Numbered from the stretch's first letter, positions 1-8,866 are shown. The stretch is 64,000 nucleotides of DNA from Suilimivivens sp964614185 (GCA_964614185.1 CAZTKJ010000002.1:62001-126000), one strand, 5' to 3'. Notes: a model not told the origin generated them from the letters alone. Made by a program: numbers and translations.

Positions 1-193
1 CTACTGTAGTGATCTTTTCTGCATCTTCTGCCGGAATCTCGATATCAAACTCTTCCTCTAATCCCATAATAATCTGAAAGACATCCAAGGAATCCGCTCC
101 TAAATCATCTACAAATGTAGTTTCCATTGTAATTTCCTCAGGGTCGACGTTTAGCACATCTGCAATCACTTTTTTTAACTTTTCAAATTCCAT
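1..193 (-). CDS. acpP: acyl carrier protein, C-terminus cut by window edge
   Basis: The minus strand from 193 reads 64 residues beginning MEFEKLKKVIADVL and runs off the left edge. The motif GADSLD places the serine that carries the 4-phosphopantetheine arm at residue 35, followed by the acidic helix GLEEEFDIEIP that fatty acid synthase enzymes recognise. The protein shuttles growing acyl chains in type II fatty acid synthesis in the cytoplasm. It lies 16 nt after plsX, so the two are probably cotranscribed. About 10-15 residues should be missing at the C-terminus. Confidence 0.95.
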   Translation of the reverse strand, partial: MEFEKLKKVIADVLNVDPEEITMETTFVDDLGADSLDVFQIIMGLEEEFDIEIPAEDAEKITTV

Positions 194-209
194 TGTTACA
201 ATTCCTTTC

Positions 210-1223
210 TTACCGTTCTTCCATTGTAATTTTTTCTTTTATTTTTTCATTAATATTCTGTTCTGTAAATGTAATACATTGAAGAACAGAATTTTTAATT
301 TCCACTGCCTTAGAACTTCCGTGAGTTTTGACAACAAGACCATTCAATCCCAGCATAGGAGCGCCGCCATACTGCTCTAAATCAAATGCTTTCAGGGTAT
401 TTTTCAATGCCGGCTTTACTAAAAAGGCCCCTATCTTACTGCGAAGGGAAGTCATCATACCCTCTTTAACCTTTTTGATCAAGGTTCCCCCTACACCTTC
501 ATACATCTTTAAGATCACATTACCTACAAAGGCTTCACACACAATTACATCCGCATATCCTGCAGGAATATCCCTGGCCTCTATATTTCCTACAAAATTA
601 ATGTCAGGACAGTTCTTTAATAAAGGGTAAGTTTCTTTGACGAGAGCGTTTCCCTTATCTTCCTCAGCACCTATATTTACAATGGCAACCTTGGGATTTC
701 TAATTCCCATAACATATTCCATGTAAACAGAACCCATTTTAGCAAACTGAATCAGATGAGAAGGTCTGGCATCTACATTGGCACCGCAGTCAATTAACAG
801 GGCACATCCTTTTTCTGTAGGAATCAGCGGAGCAAGAGGCGGACGTTCCACTCCTTTGATTCTTCCTACGATCACCTGTCCTCCTACAAGTGTAGCTCCT
901 GTACTTCCTGCCGATACATAAGCATCACAAGTCTTATCCTTTACAAGAGTGAGGGCTTTTACAAGAGAAGAATCCTTTTTCCTGCGGATAGCCATAACAG
1001 GAGGTTCTGCAGTTTCAATCACTTCTGTGGCATTCACCACTTCCACTTGTTCTTTATTATATGTGTATTTTCCCAGTTCGGTATTTATCACATCTTCCGG
1101 TCCCACCAGAAAGATTTTAACATGAGAGCTTTCATTGACAGCTTCCACCGCACCTTTGACAATTTCCACAGGTGCATGATCTCCTCCCATAGCATCTACC
1201 GCAACCTTAACAAATTCTGCCAT
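210..1223 (-). CDS. plsX: phosphate acyltransferase PlsX
   Basis: The 337-residue product begins with VAVDAMGGDHAP, the signature start of PlsX, and has the usual family length. PlsX converts acyl-ACP and phosphate to acyl-phosphate, the donor for PlsY in phosphatidic acid synthesis, at the inner face of the membrane. The ATG follows TGGAGG at suitable spacing. acpP follows directly. In many bacteria yceD-rpmF sits immediately upstream of plsX, but here four unrelated genes intervene and plsX has its own promoter. Confidence 0.97.
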   Translation of the reverse strand: MAEFVKVAVDAMGGDHAPVEIVKGAVEAVNESSHVKIFLVGPEDVINTELGKYTYNKEQVEVVNATEVIETAEPPVMAIRRKKDSSLVKALTLVKDKTCDAYVSAGSTGATLVGGQVIVGRIKGVERPPLAPLIPTEKGCALLIDCGANVDARPSHLIQFAKMGSVYMEYVMGIRNPKVAIVNIGAEEDKGNALVKETYPLLKNCPDINFVGNIEARDIPAGYADVIVCEAFVGNVILKMYEGVGGTLIKKVKEGMMTSLRSKIGAFLVKPALKNTLKAFDLEQYGGAPMLGLNGLVVKTHGSSKAVEIKNSVLQCITFTEQNINEKIKEKITMEER

Positions 1224-1252
1224 AATGTACCTCCATTAACAATACCCATTTA

Positions 1253-1281
1253 ACTATACTAAACCACATTATAAAAATCAA
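1253..1281 (-). promoter_or_regulatory. sigma-A-type promoter of plsX-acpP
   Basis: On the minus strand, TTGATT (1276-1281) and TATAGT (1253-1258) are separated by exactly 17 bp, about 30 bp before the plsX start codon. Position and match support a vegetative promoter. No experiment is implied. Confidence 0.65.
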
Positions 1282-1373
1282 GATTTATTTCTTGTGATTC
1301 TCCCTACTTATGCTTAACTGATAAATTGTATCAATGAAAGCACACTGATAAATATATCCTTATGTTAAAAAAG

Positions 1374-1406
1374 CCATATCAGGGAAGTATTACTTCCCTG
1401 ATATGG
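1374..1406 (-). terminator. intrinsic terminator after the sigma/lipoprotein cassette
   Basis: A perfect 15-bp stem (1374-1388 with 1392-1406) with a 3-nt loop is followed on the minus strand by CTTTTTT. It lies 30 nt after the stop codon of the small lipoprotein gene and ends that transcription unit before the plsX promoter. Confidence 0.9.
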
Positions 1407-1435
1407 TTCTGTCATCACTATGCCTATTCACTTTT

Positions 1436-1897
1436 CTATTCCAGACTGACGGTCATCGCCTCAAAAGCTGCCTGAACCTCGCTCGTCTCAGCTAAAGACC
1501 CCATAATAATTGCCGTTTGGGATCCTCCAACCATCATAACATAATCAGATTCCGTTCCTGCATTGCCTTCAAAGGTATAGAAGAAATAATCGTTTCCATC
1601 CTTATTTCCTTCTTCAATTAATGTGGCATTAGCATCTTCATCTATTACCTGACGGTATACATCATAATACTCTGCATAAGTAAAAGAACCGTTGAGCACT
1701 GCATCACCATCTTTGGTAATGGCAAACGGTACTTCCATTGTCAGATCATAACCTGCTTTGGCATTTACAGATATCTTAATGCTGTCTCCGGTGTCTACAT
1801 CAAATGTGGCTGATTTGCTGGCCGTAGTGCTACAGGCTGAAAGCATAGCTCCACATACAAGAATCAAAACAATAAATAACGAAACTCTTTTTTTCAT
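1436..1897 (-). CDS. small lipoprotein of unknown function
   Basis: This 153-residue protein has a basic start (MKKR), a hydrophobic leader and a lipobox ending at LSAC near residue 22, so it should be anchored on the outer face of the membrane. The mature part is about 130 residues and mostly beta-type sequence (for example the stretch FTYAEYYDVYRQVIDED), with no domain that I recognise by name. It starts 20 nt after the transglutaminase-like lipoprotein gene and is the last gene before the strong terminator at 1374-1406. It therefore probably belongs to the same sigma-factor-controlled envelope cassette. Confidence 0.8.
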   Translation of the reverse strand: MKKRVSLFIVLILVCGAMLSACSTTASKSATFDVDTGDSIKISVNAKAGYDLTMEVPFAITKDGDAVLNGSFTYAEYYDVYRQVIDEDANATLIEEGNKDGNDYFFYTFEGNAGTESDYVMMVGGSQTAIIMGSLAETSEVQAAFEAMTVSLE

Positions 1898-1917
1898 TAA
1901 TCAATGTCCTCCCTTTT

Positions 1918-4407
1918 CTATTCCTCCAGATGAATAACTCCCATCCAGTAAAATCCGTTGATATTCTTCTGGGCAGTAGTTGCTGCCTGCTTTGCAATAG
2001 CATAGAACGTCTCATCATCAATATCATAATCTGTGCGAAGCACTGCTTTCCCATCAGAAATAAGCAGCTGGGCCAATTCCTCTGAAATCTTATCGGTATC
2101 AAAGAAACGATCCGTTGCACGATAATATTCCTGTTCTTCTTCTCGTGCCGCATAATCTGAAAGATTTTTGTTCATAACAAAGCTGTCATTCTCCACCAGC
2201 GTACCGTAGGCCGCTCTGTCAGATAAATTAAGCAGTGCATTTTCAATAGTATCATTATCATTGTTGGTAGAGTCTACAATATACCAGTCATCCTCCAATT
2301 TAACTTTATTCCACGCATGAGGAACGCTTCCGCCCAGATAACCGGTAACTACAATACTATCAAGGTCTGCTGCATCTGCCAGCAGTTTAAAAGATGCGGA
2401 ATAACTGGCACAGACCCCTACTCCTTCAGTGAGTATTCCGTAAGCTGTAAAAGAATCATAAAAGTCTTCATCTACCTGGGTAAAAGAATACTTCTCTGCA
2501 TTTTCAAGAGCTGCATCATCATATACTGCATTCTCACAAAGCCATGTATTGATGGCCATTTCCTTCTCTACATCCGTCATACCGTCAGAGATGATCTCTC
2601 CTGTGATCTGCGATACCTTCTCCAATATTTCTTCCTGCTTTGCTGCCGTGACCTGCGGATCAAAATCATATTCAACAAATAAAATTCTTTTTTCCGAATC
2701 AAAGCTTCCTCCCTGTATGCCAAGTATCAGAGGATTCTGGTACTGTGCTTCAAAAAAAGCATCTACTACCTGCTCAACATCTGCTGATTCAGGGAAAGCT
2801 GCCAGATCAATTGCTCCTTTAGTTTCAAGCATATTTATTGCAATATATTCACTCATTGCAGAGTTGGCGGTAATCTTTATTTCTTTACGTCCATTCTGAG
2901 AAGTCTGAGTATTCTCAGACTTCTCATCCGCTTTTGATTGTTCATCTTCCTTGGGTTTCTGTTCTTCCGGTTTACTTTCTTCCGGCTTTGTTTCTTCCTC
3001 TTTAGAAGAAGTATCTTCATCAATCTTTAAAGACGGGGCTACATTTCCGCCCTTGTTGATCAATTCATCCTGACGTTTTTTCACTGCTTCTATATCAGCA
3101 TCCAAAGTATCCCAGTTAACGTCATATACGGAAAATGTATATGAAAAAGGCGTCTGAAGAGCTTTGCCTGAAACCCTGATAACATTGTACTCCTCATCTT
3201 TTTCCATCTTGTCAAAATCAAAAAGCAGTACCTTCTGAGCCTTGCTTCCATCGCACATCGTTACATTCATAACTGCCGGCAGATCTGACACTCCGTGGAT
3301 ATCAAAGAAACTGCTCTCATTGCTATGGTCAGCCTTCTCGTGAGGCAACATACGGGAAACATCCTTAGCGCTTAAAAGATTACTGATAGGTGAACATCCC
3401 TTTGCATTGTAGGCAAGTACTCCATAGTATTCGTCCCAATATTCATCATAGGCAATATCATCAGTTCCGAACTCTTTCAGGAACGCTCCGTCTCCTTCCA
3501 TCCACTCTGACATATCCTGGGATGTAAAATACTGTATAAACCGATAATTTAAGGATAATATCTGCCCTTCAAATTCATTTACATTATCCTTTTCACTGGT
3601 CCATTCTGTTCCTTTCACATCAGCAAAAGCATGGCAATAATTCCATAATCCTTCCTCATCCTTGTTGATTTTGAACAGAAGATACCCTTCCGCACCGGGC
3701 ACTGCTTTCCATGAAAACTTTGCATATCCGTCTTCCAACTGGCTAAATACAAGCTGCGGTGCCTGTGGAATTTCTGCATTTACCTTAATAACAGTAATTA
3801 CCGGTGATGGCAGCGCTTTTCCTGTTTTCAGATCTACAGATGTCTTCATATAATACTGTGACAATGTTCCCCAGCCGTTTTCATCATCACCTGAAAGATA
3901 ATTCCCCTTTAAATGGCTTAAGTCAACACTATCTGAATCCATAATTTCGGCAACGCCGGAATATGGGGGATTAAGGGTAAGTATCCCTGCTCCCGCATCA
4001 TAATCGATGTACCCCAATTCAATGGGAAACTTAAGGTCTGCATCCTGATAAACAGTAAAACTGTCATAAGGACTGACATCGTTATCCCATGGATTATACC
4101 CGATTTCAAGCTGAATAGACTCATTTCTGTCTACTTTTATGACATTTCCATCATACTCATTTTTGTCGGCAGCAGAATATTTCTTTTTCAGTTCATCCAC
4201 CAATGCTGCATCTTCGGTATCCGATGATGTTTCCTGTCCGCCGCTTTCAAGATCCTGTTCTTTTTCTGCTACGCTGCTCTGTTCCGTATTCTGCTCATTT
4301 GACACAGGTGTTTCCTCTGTGGGTTGTTTACCTCCACAGCCGCCAAGCAGCAGCACCATCGTAAGCAGTAACGCTAATTTCTTAAATCCGCTTTGGTTAT
4401 GCCTCAT
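1918..4407 (-). CDS. large lipoprotein with FN3-like and transglutaminase-like domains
   Basis: The chosen start at 4407 (MRHNQSG) has AAGGAG at good spacing. An upstream in-frame ATG at 4464 has no such site. The leader ends in the lipobox LLGGC (Cys24). A fibronectin-III-like segment lies at about residues 215-310 and a charged Lys/Glu/Ser linker at about 457-506. The C-terminal part holds a transglutaminase core with the full triad: Cys666 in GVCASYS, His697 in PHAWN and Asp712 in VDSTNND. Such domains act as cysteine proteases, amidases or crosslinkers at cell surfaces, and the substrate cannot be read from the sequence. It follows the sigma/anti-sigma pair by about 100 nt, which suggests an envelope stress or surface remodelling role. 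Confidence 0.85.
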   Translation of the reverse strand: MRHNQSGFKKLALLLTMVLLLGGCGGKQPTEETPVSNEQNTEQSSVAEKEQDLESGGQETSSDTEDAALVDELKKKYSAADKNEYDGNVIKVDRNESIQLEIGYNPWDNDVSPYDSFTVYQDADLKFPIELGYIDYDAGAGILTLNPPYSGVAEIMDSDSVDLSHLKGNYLSGDDENGWGTLSQYYMKTSVDLKTGKALPSPVITVIKVNAEIPQAPQLVFSQLEDGYAKFSWKAVPGAEGYLLFKINKDEEGLWNYCHAFADVKGTEWTSEKDNVNEFEGQILSLNYRFIQYFTSQDMSEWMEGDGAFLKEFGTDDIAYDEYWDEYYGVLAYNAKGCSPISNLLSAKDVSRMLPHEKADHSNESSFFDIHGVSDLPAVMNVTMCDGSKAQKVLLFDFDKMEKDEEYNVIRVSGKALQTPFSYTFSVYDVNWDTLDADIEAVKKRQDELINKGGNVAPSLKIDEDTSSKEEETKPEESKPEEQKPKEDEQSKADEKSENTQTSQNGRKEIKITANSAMSEYIAINMLETKGAIDLAAFPESADVEQVVDAFFEAQYQNPLILGIQGGSFDSEKRILFVEYDFDPQVTAAKQEEILEKVSQITGEIISDGMTDVEKEMAINTWLCENAVYDDAALENAEKYSFTQVDEDFYDSFTAYGILTEGVGVCASYSASFKLLADAADLDSIVVTGYLGGSVPHAWNKVKLEDDWYIVDSTNNDNDTIENALLNLSDRAAYGTLVENDSFVMNKNLSDYAAREEEQEYYRATDRFFDTDKISEELAQLLISDGKAVLRTDYDIDDETFYAIAKQAATTAQKNINGFYWMGVIHLEE

Positions 4408-4447
4408 ATTCTTTCTCCTTAAGTCTGTCTGTTTTCTGTTATGGACC

Positions 4448-4470
4448 AGGGATACCTTTTTCATATCCCT
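4448..4470 (-). other. leader hairpin before the transglutaminase-like lipoprotein
   Basis: AGGGATA and TATCCCT form a 7-bp stem with a 9-nt loop between the anti-sigma gene and the start codon at 4407. There is no T-run directly after it, so it is more likely an mRNA processing or stability element than a terminator. Confidence 0.35.
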
Positions 4471-4504
4471 ATATAATATATACTAAAAAAGAGAACGAAA
4501 AGTT

Positions 4505-5173
4505 TCATGATGGCACTTTATTTTTTACTTTCCTGTAAAGGTAGTCAATAAACTCTTTTTGAGTAACATTTCTTCCTATCACTTCCAATACCTGTCCGTC
4601 TTTTTCAAAAACCGCCTGGTACCTTATTTCTTCTGTCTTCAAAACAGTAACATAGATTTTCTGCTCTCCTATATGCGACCAGCTCATTTCACTGATTTTG
4701 GGCAAAGCTACGGTGCCTGTTCTCTGATATATCAGAGATCCCCCTGTATCTGTCTCGTTTTCTTCTATGACCTTCCACACGGTTATCTCCTCATTATCTT
4801 CCTGCCCTATCACAATTCCCCCTGCACTGGGCGTAACGGAAATAGCAACACGGTTTGCCACAAACAAAATCTCTCCATCTTTCAGTTCTACGCTGTCGTA
4901 ATAAACACCTTCTTCCATGGCTGTGACATAAGAAGCTCCCATGGTTCCTCCCAGTGTACCGGCAAAGATCAGAACACAAACTAAAGCTGCTGCAGGAATA
5001 CCATAATACAAGAGTTTCGTTTTCTTTACCGGTAGAGACTTTCTCCTTGGCTCCTTTCCCATCAGCATCTGCGTGAGGGTATGGTCTTTTAATTCTTCAG
5101 ATGCCCGGATATTCAAAAAAGCATCCTGAAATTCTTTTCTCAACTCATTATCTTTTTCATACAGATTCTTCAT
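4505..5173 (-). CDS. membrane anti-sigma-like protein
   Basis: The 222-residue protein has an N-terminal cytoplasmic part of about 55 residues rich in charged residues, one transmembrane helix (YYGIPAAALVCVLIFAGTLG, about residues 56-75) and an extracytoplasmic beta-rich domain of about 145 residues. It overlaps the 3-prime end of the ECF sigma gene by 17 nt, the usual arrangement for a sigma factor and its membrane-bound inhibitor. The N-terminal part has no clear zinc-finger cysteine motif, so it is not of the ZAS type. The outer domain resembles DUF4367-type domains in such proteins, but I assign that only tentatively. Confidence 0.75.
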   Translation of the reverse strand: MKNLYEKDNELRKEFQDAFLNIRASEELKDHTLTQMLMGKEPRRKSLPVKKTKLLYYGIPAAALVCVLIFAGTLGGTMGASYVTAMEEGVYYDSVELKDGEILFVANRVAISVTPSAGGIVIGQEDNEEITVWKVIEENETDTGGSLIYQRTGTVALPKISEMSWSHIGEQKIYVTVLKTEEIRYQAVFEKDGQVLEVIGRNVTQKEFIDYLYRKVKNKVPS

Positions 5174-5672
5174 TACCTTCCCCTCCTTCCTTCAGTCTTT
5201 TCCGCAGAAGATTCCTTCCTCTGTTCAAAAGTGTTTTAATACTGTTTTCATTCTTATTCAGCAGCTTTGCAATTTCTTTAATTGCATATCCCTCATAATA
5301 AAACAGATATAACACCATGGAATATTTTTGCGGAAGCCGATGCAGTTCTGACAGCAGATGATTCTTTAAGAGGACATCTGTCTGATTATTTCCTTCTATT
5401 TCACCTAAAAATCCCTGTGTCTTTTTATTCCATGGACTGGATGCAATGGTCTTGGCGCAATTGCCGGAAACCTGAATCAGCCATGCCTTCAAATGTTCTT
5501 CACTTTGTATTTTATCCTGATTCTTTACAAGTCTTAGGAAGGTTTCCTGGAAAACATCCTTGGCATCTTCTTCATTACCTGTTATTGCTATAGCAATCCT
5601 GTATATCATATCAGAATATTGTTCAACAGCTTTATTAAACTCTATATGATATTTTTTCTCCGGTGAATTCAT
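5157..5672 (-). CDS. ECF-type RNA polymerase sigma factor
   Basis: At 171 residues this has normal ECF length. Sigma region 2 is visible as the segment with ITGNEEDAKDVFQETF, which binds core polymerase and the -10 element. Region 4 has the helix-turn-helix GYAIKEIAKLLNKNENSIKTL, which reads the -35 element. There is no region 3. The ATG follows GAGGAAC. The overlapping downstream gene encodes a membrane protein that is probably its anti-sigma factor, and the two lipoprotein genes after that are candidate targets. ECF factors usually activate their own promoter, but I could not identify a distinctive promoter upstream. Confidence 0.93.
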   Translation of the reverse strand: MNSPEKKYHIEFNKAVEQYSDMIYRIAIAITGNEEDAKDVFQETFLRLVKNQDKIQSEEHLKAWLIQVSGNCAKTIASSPWNKKTQGFLGEIEGNNQTDVLLKNHLLSELHRLPQKYSMVLYLFYYEGYAIKEIAKLLNKNENSIKTLLNRGRNLLRKRLKEGGEGNEESV

Positions 5673-5741
5673 TTTGTTCCTCGCATTTTGTCATATTTCT
5701 TCTGCCAATACGCGCCATTGCGCTTTTTATACAAACAAATC

Positions 5742-5765
5742 AAGGGCTTCAAATCTGAAACCCTT
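5742..5765 (-). terminator. possible weak terminator after rpmF
   Basis: An imperfect 10-bp stem (AAGGG-TTCA with TGAA-CCCTT and one mismatch) lies 35 nt after the rpmF stop. The following minus-strand sequence TTGATTTGTTTG is only moderately T-rich. It is the only candidate end for the yceD-rpmF transcript. Confidence 0.4.
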
Positions 5766-5799
5766 CAAACTTGAAACCCTCGATAAACAATCAATTTAA

Positions 5800-5979
5800 T
5801 TAGTCAACACTGATGATTTCTTTCTTATTGTAAGAACCGCATGCTTTACATACTCTGTGGGGCATCATCAGGGCGCCGCATTTGCTGCACTTTACTAATG
5901 TAGGAGCACTCATTTTCCAGTTTGCTCTTCTTTTATCTCTTCTTGCTTTGGAAGATTTATTCTTAGGACAAATAGACAT
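5800..5979 (-). CDS. rpmF: 50S ribosomal protein L32
   Basis: This 59-residue protein starts MSICPKNKSSKARRDKRR and carries the zinc-ribbon pair CSKC (Cys31, Cys34) and CKAC (Cys44, Cys47) that is typical of the zinc-binding form of L32. It is a component of the large ribosomal subunit. The start codon lies two bases after the yceD stop. Its ribosome binding site AAGGAGGTG encodes the last residues of YceD, so translation is likely coupled. Confidence 0.97.
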   Translation of the reverse strand: MSICPKNKSSKARRDKRRANWKMSAPTLVKCSKCGALMMPHRVCKACGSYNKKEIISVD

Positions 5980-5981
5980 CG

Positions 5982-6524
5982 TTACACCTCCTTATTTGCG
6001 TTAAAGATATCTTTAATTGCTGCCATTCTGGGATCCGGTACAAAAGAATCGCACCCACATTCCCCTTCATTTAAATTTCTGCCGCAGACAGGACAAATAC
6101 CTTTACAGTCTTCCCTGCACAGAACTTTAACAGGCATATTAATTAAGATTTCATTATTTATGAGAGCATCTGTATCCAACTGATATCCTGATACAAAACA
6201 CTGTTCTTCCTCCAGCGCTTCCTCATTTAACATTTCTGCTGCATTCTCTTTTTCAGGTGATACTATTTGATGTGTAAATGTCACCTTAAGAGGAACCGTT
6301 ACACTTTGTAAACACCTGTCACAGGGAATGGAAAATGTAATAGAAAACTTTCCTTCCACAAGAACAATGCCTGTCTCGATATTCGTTAAAGTAATGGAAA
6401 TTTCTGACTTATCACTGATCGGATACTCATTTCCTAAATAAAAAAAACTGTCATGCTCATAAGGCAGCTCCAATTTCTTTACTTTTCCTTCAGCCGAAAA
6501 TACATCAGATAAATTCATCAACAT
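5982..6524 (-). CDS. yceD: DUF177 (YceD-like) protein, probable 23S rRNA accumulation factor
   Basis: I chose ATG at 6524 (MLMNLSDVF) because GGGAG precedes it by six bases. A TTG seven codons earlier would only add residues with no ribosome binding site. The 180-residue protein has CDRC in the middle and a C-terminal cysteine cluster (CREDCKGICPVCGRNLNEGECGC) that probably binds zinc. DUF177 proteins are genetically linked to rpmF across bacteria and plants and affect 23S rRNA accumulation. That role is family knowledge and is not visible in the sequence. It is cotranscribed with rpmF from a perfect consensus promoter. Confidence 0.9.
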   Translation of the reverse strand: MLMNLSDVFSAEGKVKKLELPYEHDSFFYLGNEYPISDKSEISITLTNIETGIVLVEGKFSITFSIPCDRCLQSVTVPLKVTFTHQIVSPEKENAAEMLNEEALEEEQCFVSGYQLDTDALINNEILINMPVKVLCREDCKGICPVCGRNLNEGECGCDSFVPDPRMAAIKDIFNANKEV

Positions 6525-6568
6525 AACAAACTCCCATGTGCGCAAAGATATCCTTGCACACTCAAGTA

Positions 6569-6597
6569 ATTATAACTACGACGCTATATTTTGTCAA
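6569..6597 (-). promoter_or_regulatory. perfect consensus sigma-A promoter of yceD-rpmF
   Basis: On the minus strand, TTGACA (6592-6597) and TATAAT (6569-6574) are exactly 17 bp apart, the full vegetative consensus. It lies about 45 bp before the yceD start and just behind the ackA stop codon. Confidence 0.9.
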
Positions 6598-6611
6598 TAC
6601 CTCCCAAGAAA

Positions 6612-7808
6612 TTATTTCACAAGCGCGTAAGTTTCCCTTGCAATGGCAAGTTCCTCATTGGTAGGAATTACCAGAACCTTTGTTTTGCTATCCTTCGTAG
6701 TGATCACAAGATCCTCTCCACGCTTGCTGTTTGCCTCCGGATCCAGAGTAATGCCAAGATAACCCAGATATGCACAAATTTTTTCACGGATAAAGCCGCT
6801 GTTCTCTCCAAGTCCTGCCGTAAAGCAGATGGCATCCACTCCATTCATGGCTGCTGTATAAGCGCCTATGTATTTCGCCACTCTATATGCAAAAGCCTTT
6901 AATGTCCTCACCGCAAAATCAGAATCCTTATGGAACTCTGCCTCTAAATCCCTGAAATCGGAAGAAAATCCACCCGAAAGTCCCAACACTCCTGACTTTT
7001 TATTCAGTTCATTTAAAATTTCTCCCACGCTCTTGTTTTCCTTATTACAAAGGAATTCAATAATAGCCGGATCCAGATCACCGGAACGAGTGCCCATGAT
7101 CAATCCTTCAAGAGGTGTAAGTCCCATGGAAGTATCCACACATTTGCCATTCTTTACGGCAGATATACTGGCGCCATTTCCCAGATGGCAGACAATCAGC
7201 TTTAACTCTTCATATTTTTCACCAAGTACCTTTGCTGCCTGATGGGATACGTATGAATGGCTGGTTCCGTGGAATCCATATCTTCTTACCTTATATTTTT
7301 CATAATATTCATAAGGAATTCCATAAAGATATGATTCTTCCGGCATAGTCTGGTGGAATGCCGTATCAAATACGCCTACCATAGGTGTATTTGGCATCAG
7401 CTCTTTGCAGGCTGCAATACCGATCAAATTGGCAGGATTATGTAAAGGTGCTAAATCATTGCACTCTTCAATTGCCCGGATGACCTCATCCGTAATAAGT
7501 ATAGAAGAAGCAAAGTTCTCACCGCCATGAACAATACGATGTCCTACTGCTCCTATTTCGTCAAGGCTTTTTACGACCCCTGTCTTTTCATCCGTTAATG
7601 CATCTAAGACCAGACGGATTGCATCGGTATGATCTTTCATAGGTGTTACTGTTTCTGTTTTTTCTCCTTCCAAAGGAGTATAAGTGATCTGACTTCCATC
7701 AATGCCGATTCTTTCACAAAGTCCTTTCGCAATCAGCTTTTCTGTCCTTGCATCTATCAACTGGAACTTAAGGGATGAACTGCCACAGTTAATAACCAAA
7801 ATATTCAT
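6612..7808 (-). CDS. ackA: acetate kinase
   Basis: The 398-residue product starts MNILVINCGSSSLKFQL, the acetate kinase N-terminal ATPase motif. It also shows GHRIVHGG, FDTAFHQTMP, YGFHGTSH, HLGNGASI and TRSGDLDP, all signatures of the ASKHA family enzyme. It makes acetate and ATP from acetyl phosphate in the cytoplasm. pta lies 22 nt upstream in the same operon. Together they form the main ATP-yielding acetate pathway of a fermenting anaerobe. Confidence 0.98.
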   Translation of the reverse strand: MNILVINCGSSSLKFQLIDARTEKLIAKGLCERIGIDGSQITYTPLEGEKTETVTPMKDHTDAIRLVLDALTDEKTGVVKSLDEIGAVGHRIVHGGENFASSILITDEVIRAIEECNDLAPLHNPANLIGIAACKELMPNTPMVGVFDTAFHQTMPEESYLYGIPYEYYEKYKVRRYGFHGTSHSYVSHQAAKVLGEKYEELKLIVCHLGNGASISAVKNGKCVDTSMGLTPLEGLIMGTRSGDLDPAIIEFLCNKENKSVGEILNELNKKSGVLGLSGGFSSDFRDLEAEFHKDSDFAVRTLKAFAYRVAKYIGAYTAAMNGVDAICFTAGLGENSGFIREKICAYLGYLGITLDPEANSKRGEDLVITTKDSKTKVLVIPTNEELAIARETYALVK

Positions 7809-7830
7809 TTGAATCCTCCATTTTCTCCTA

Positions 7831-8832
7831 TTATGCCAATTGTGCCTGAACGGCTGTTAATGCTACTACACCCACAATATCCTGCCATGAGCATCCTCTT
7901 GACAGATCATTGACAGGCTTCGCAATTCCCTGCAGCATAGGACCATATGCTTCCGCTTTCGCCAGTCTCTGCACCAGTTTATATCCGATATTTCCTGCAT
8001 CCAGGTTAGGGAAGATCAAAACATTGGCCTTGCCGCCCACTTCACTGCCGGGAGATTTTGATTTGGCAACAGAAGGCACTAAAGCCGCATCTAACTGAAG
8101 TTCTCCATCTACAGTAAGACTTGGATACTGCTCATGTGCAATCCTTGTTGCTTCCACCACTTTATCTACCATCTCATGCTTTGCACTGCCTTTGGTAGAA
8201 TGGGACAACATAGCAATGATCGGCTTGCTCCCTACAAGGCTTTTAAAGCTTCTTGCTGAGGAATCTGCAATAGCAGCCAGTTCCTCTGCTGTTGGATTCT
8301 GGTTTAATCCACAGTCCGCAAAAAGGAATGTTCCATTATCCCCGAATTCGCAATTCGGTACACACATCAAAAAGAAACCGGATACAAGTTTCACACCGGG
8401 AGCTGTCTTCAGAATCTGAAGTGCAGGCCTTAATGTATCTGCTGTAGCATGACATGCTCCGGCAACCATACCGTCAGCATCATTGGCCTTAACCATGATT
8501 ACACCAAAAGTAAGGAAATCATGCAGCAAAATTTCTCTTGCTTTTTCCGGCGTCATTCCCTTTGATTTTCTGGTTTCATATAATAAGTCTACATACTCGT
8601 CCAGCTTATCACAATTAGTCGGATCTACAATTTTTACCCCATCCAATTCAATTTCAAGCCATGTAGCACCATCCATGATTTTTTCTTTGTTGCCGATCAT
8701 AATGATGTCTGCAATCCCCTCCTCAAGAATGTGTGATGCAGCGATCAGCGTTCTTTTGTCTGTCGTTTCAGGCAATACAATAGTTTTTTTATCTGATCTT
8801 GCCTTGTCCTTAATCACATCAATATACGACAT
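7831..8832 (-). CDS. pta: phosphate acetyltransferase
   Basis: I chose the start at 8832 (MSYIDVIKDKARSDKK), which has GGAGAAGG before it and gives the typical 333 residues. An in-frame extension to 8883 would run through the predicted cre site and lacks a ribosome binding site. PTA/PTB family features include KTIVLPE, the glycine-rich HATADTLRPALQ segment and the C-terminal NDLSRGCSWQDI. The enzyme interconverts acetyl-CoA and acetyl phosphate. It is first in the pta-ackA operon, with a cre-like site directly downstream of its promoter. Confidence 0.97.
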   Translation of the reverse strand: MSYIDVIKDKARSDKKTIVLPETTDKRTLIAASHILEEGIADIIMIGNKEKIMDGATWLEIELDGVKIVDPTNCDKLDEYVDLLYETRKSKGMTPEKAREILLHDFLTFGVIMVKANDADGMVAGACHATADTLRPALQILKTAPGVKLVSGFFLMCVPNCEFGDNGTFLFADCGLNQNPTAEELAAIADSSARSFKSLVGSKPIIAMLSHSTKGSAKHEMVDKVVEATRIAHEQYPSLTVDGELQLDAALVPSVAKSKSPGSEVGGKANVLIFPNLDAGNIGYKLVQRLAKAEAYGPMLQGIAKPVNDLSRGCSWQDIVGVVALTAVQAQLA

Positions 8833-8866
8833 AATACCTTCTCCTTTCGACCCTCTTTCATAAGCA

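Noticed and set aside
5712..5728. GCGC-CATT-GCGC followed by TTTTT as a plus-strand terminator
   Set aside because: The stem is only 4 bp and no plus-strand gene precedes it. Chance is more likely.
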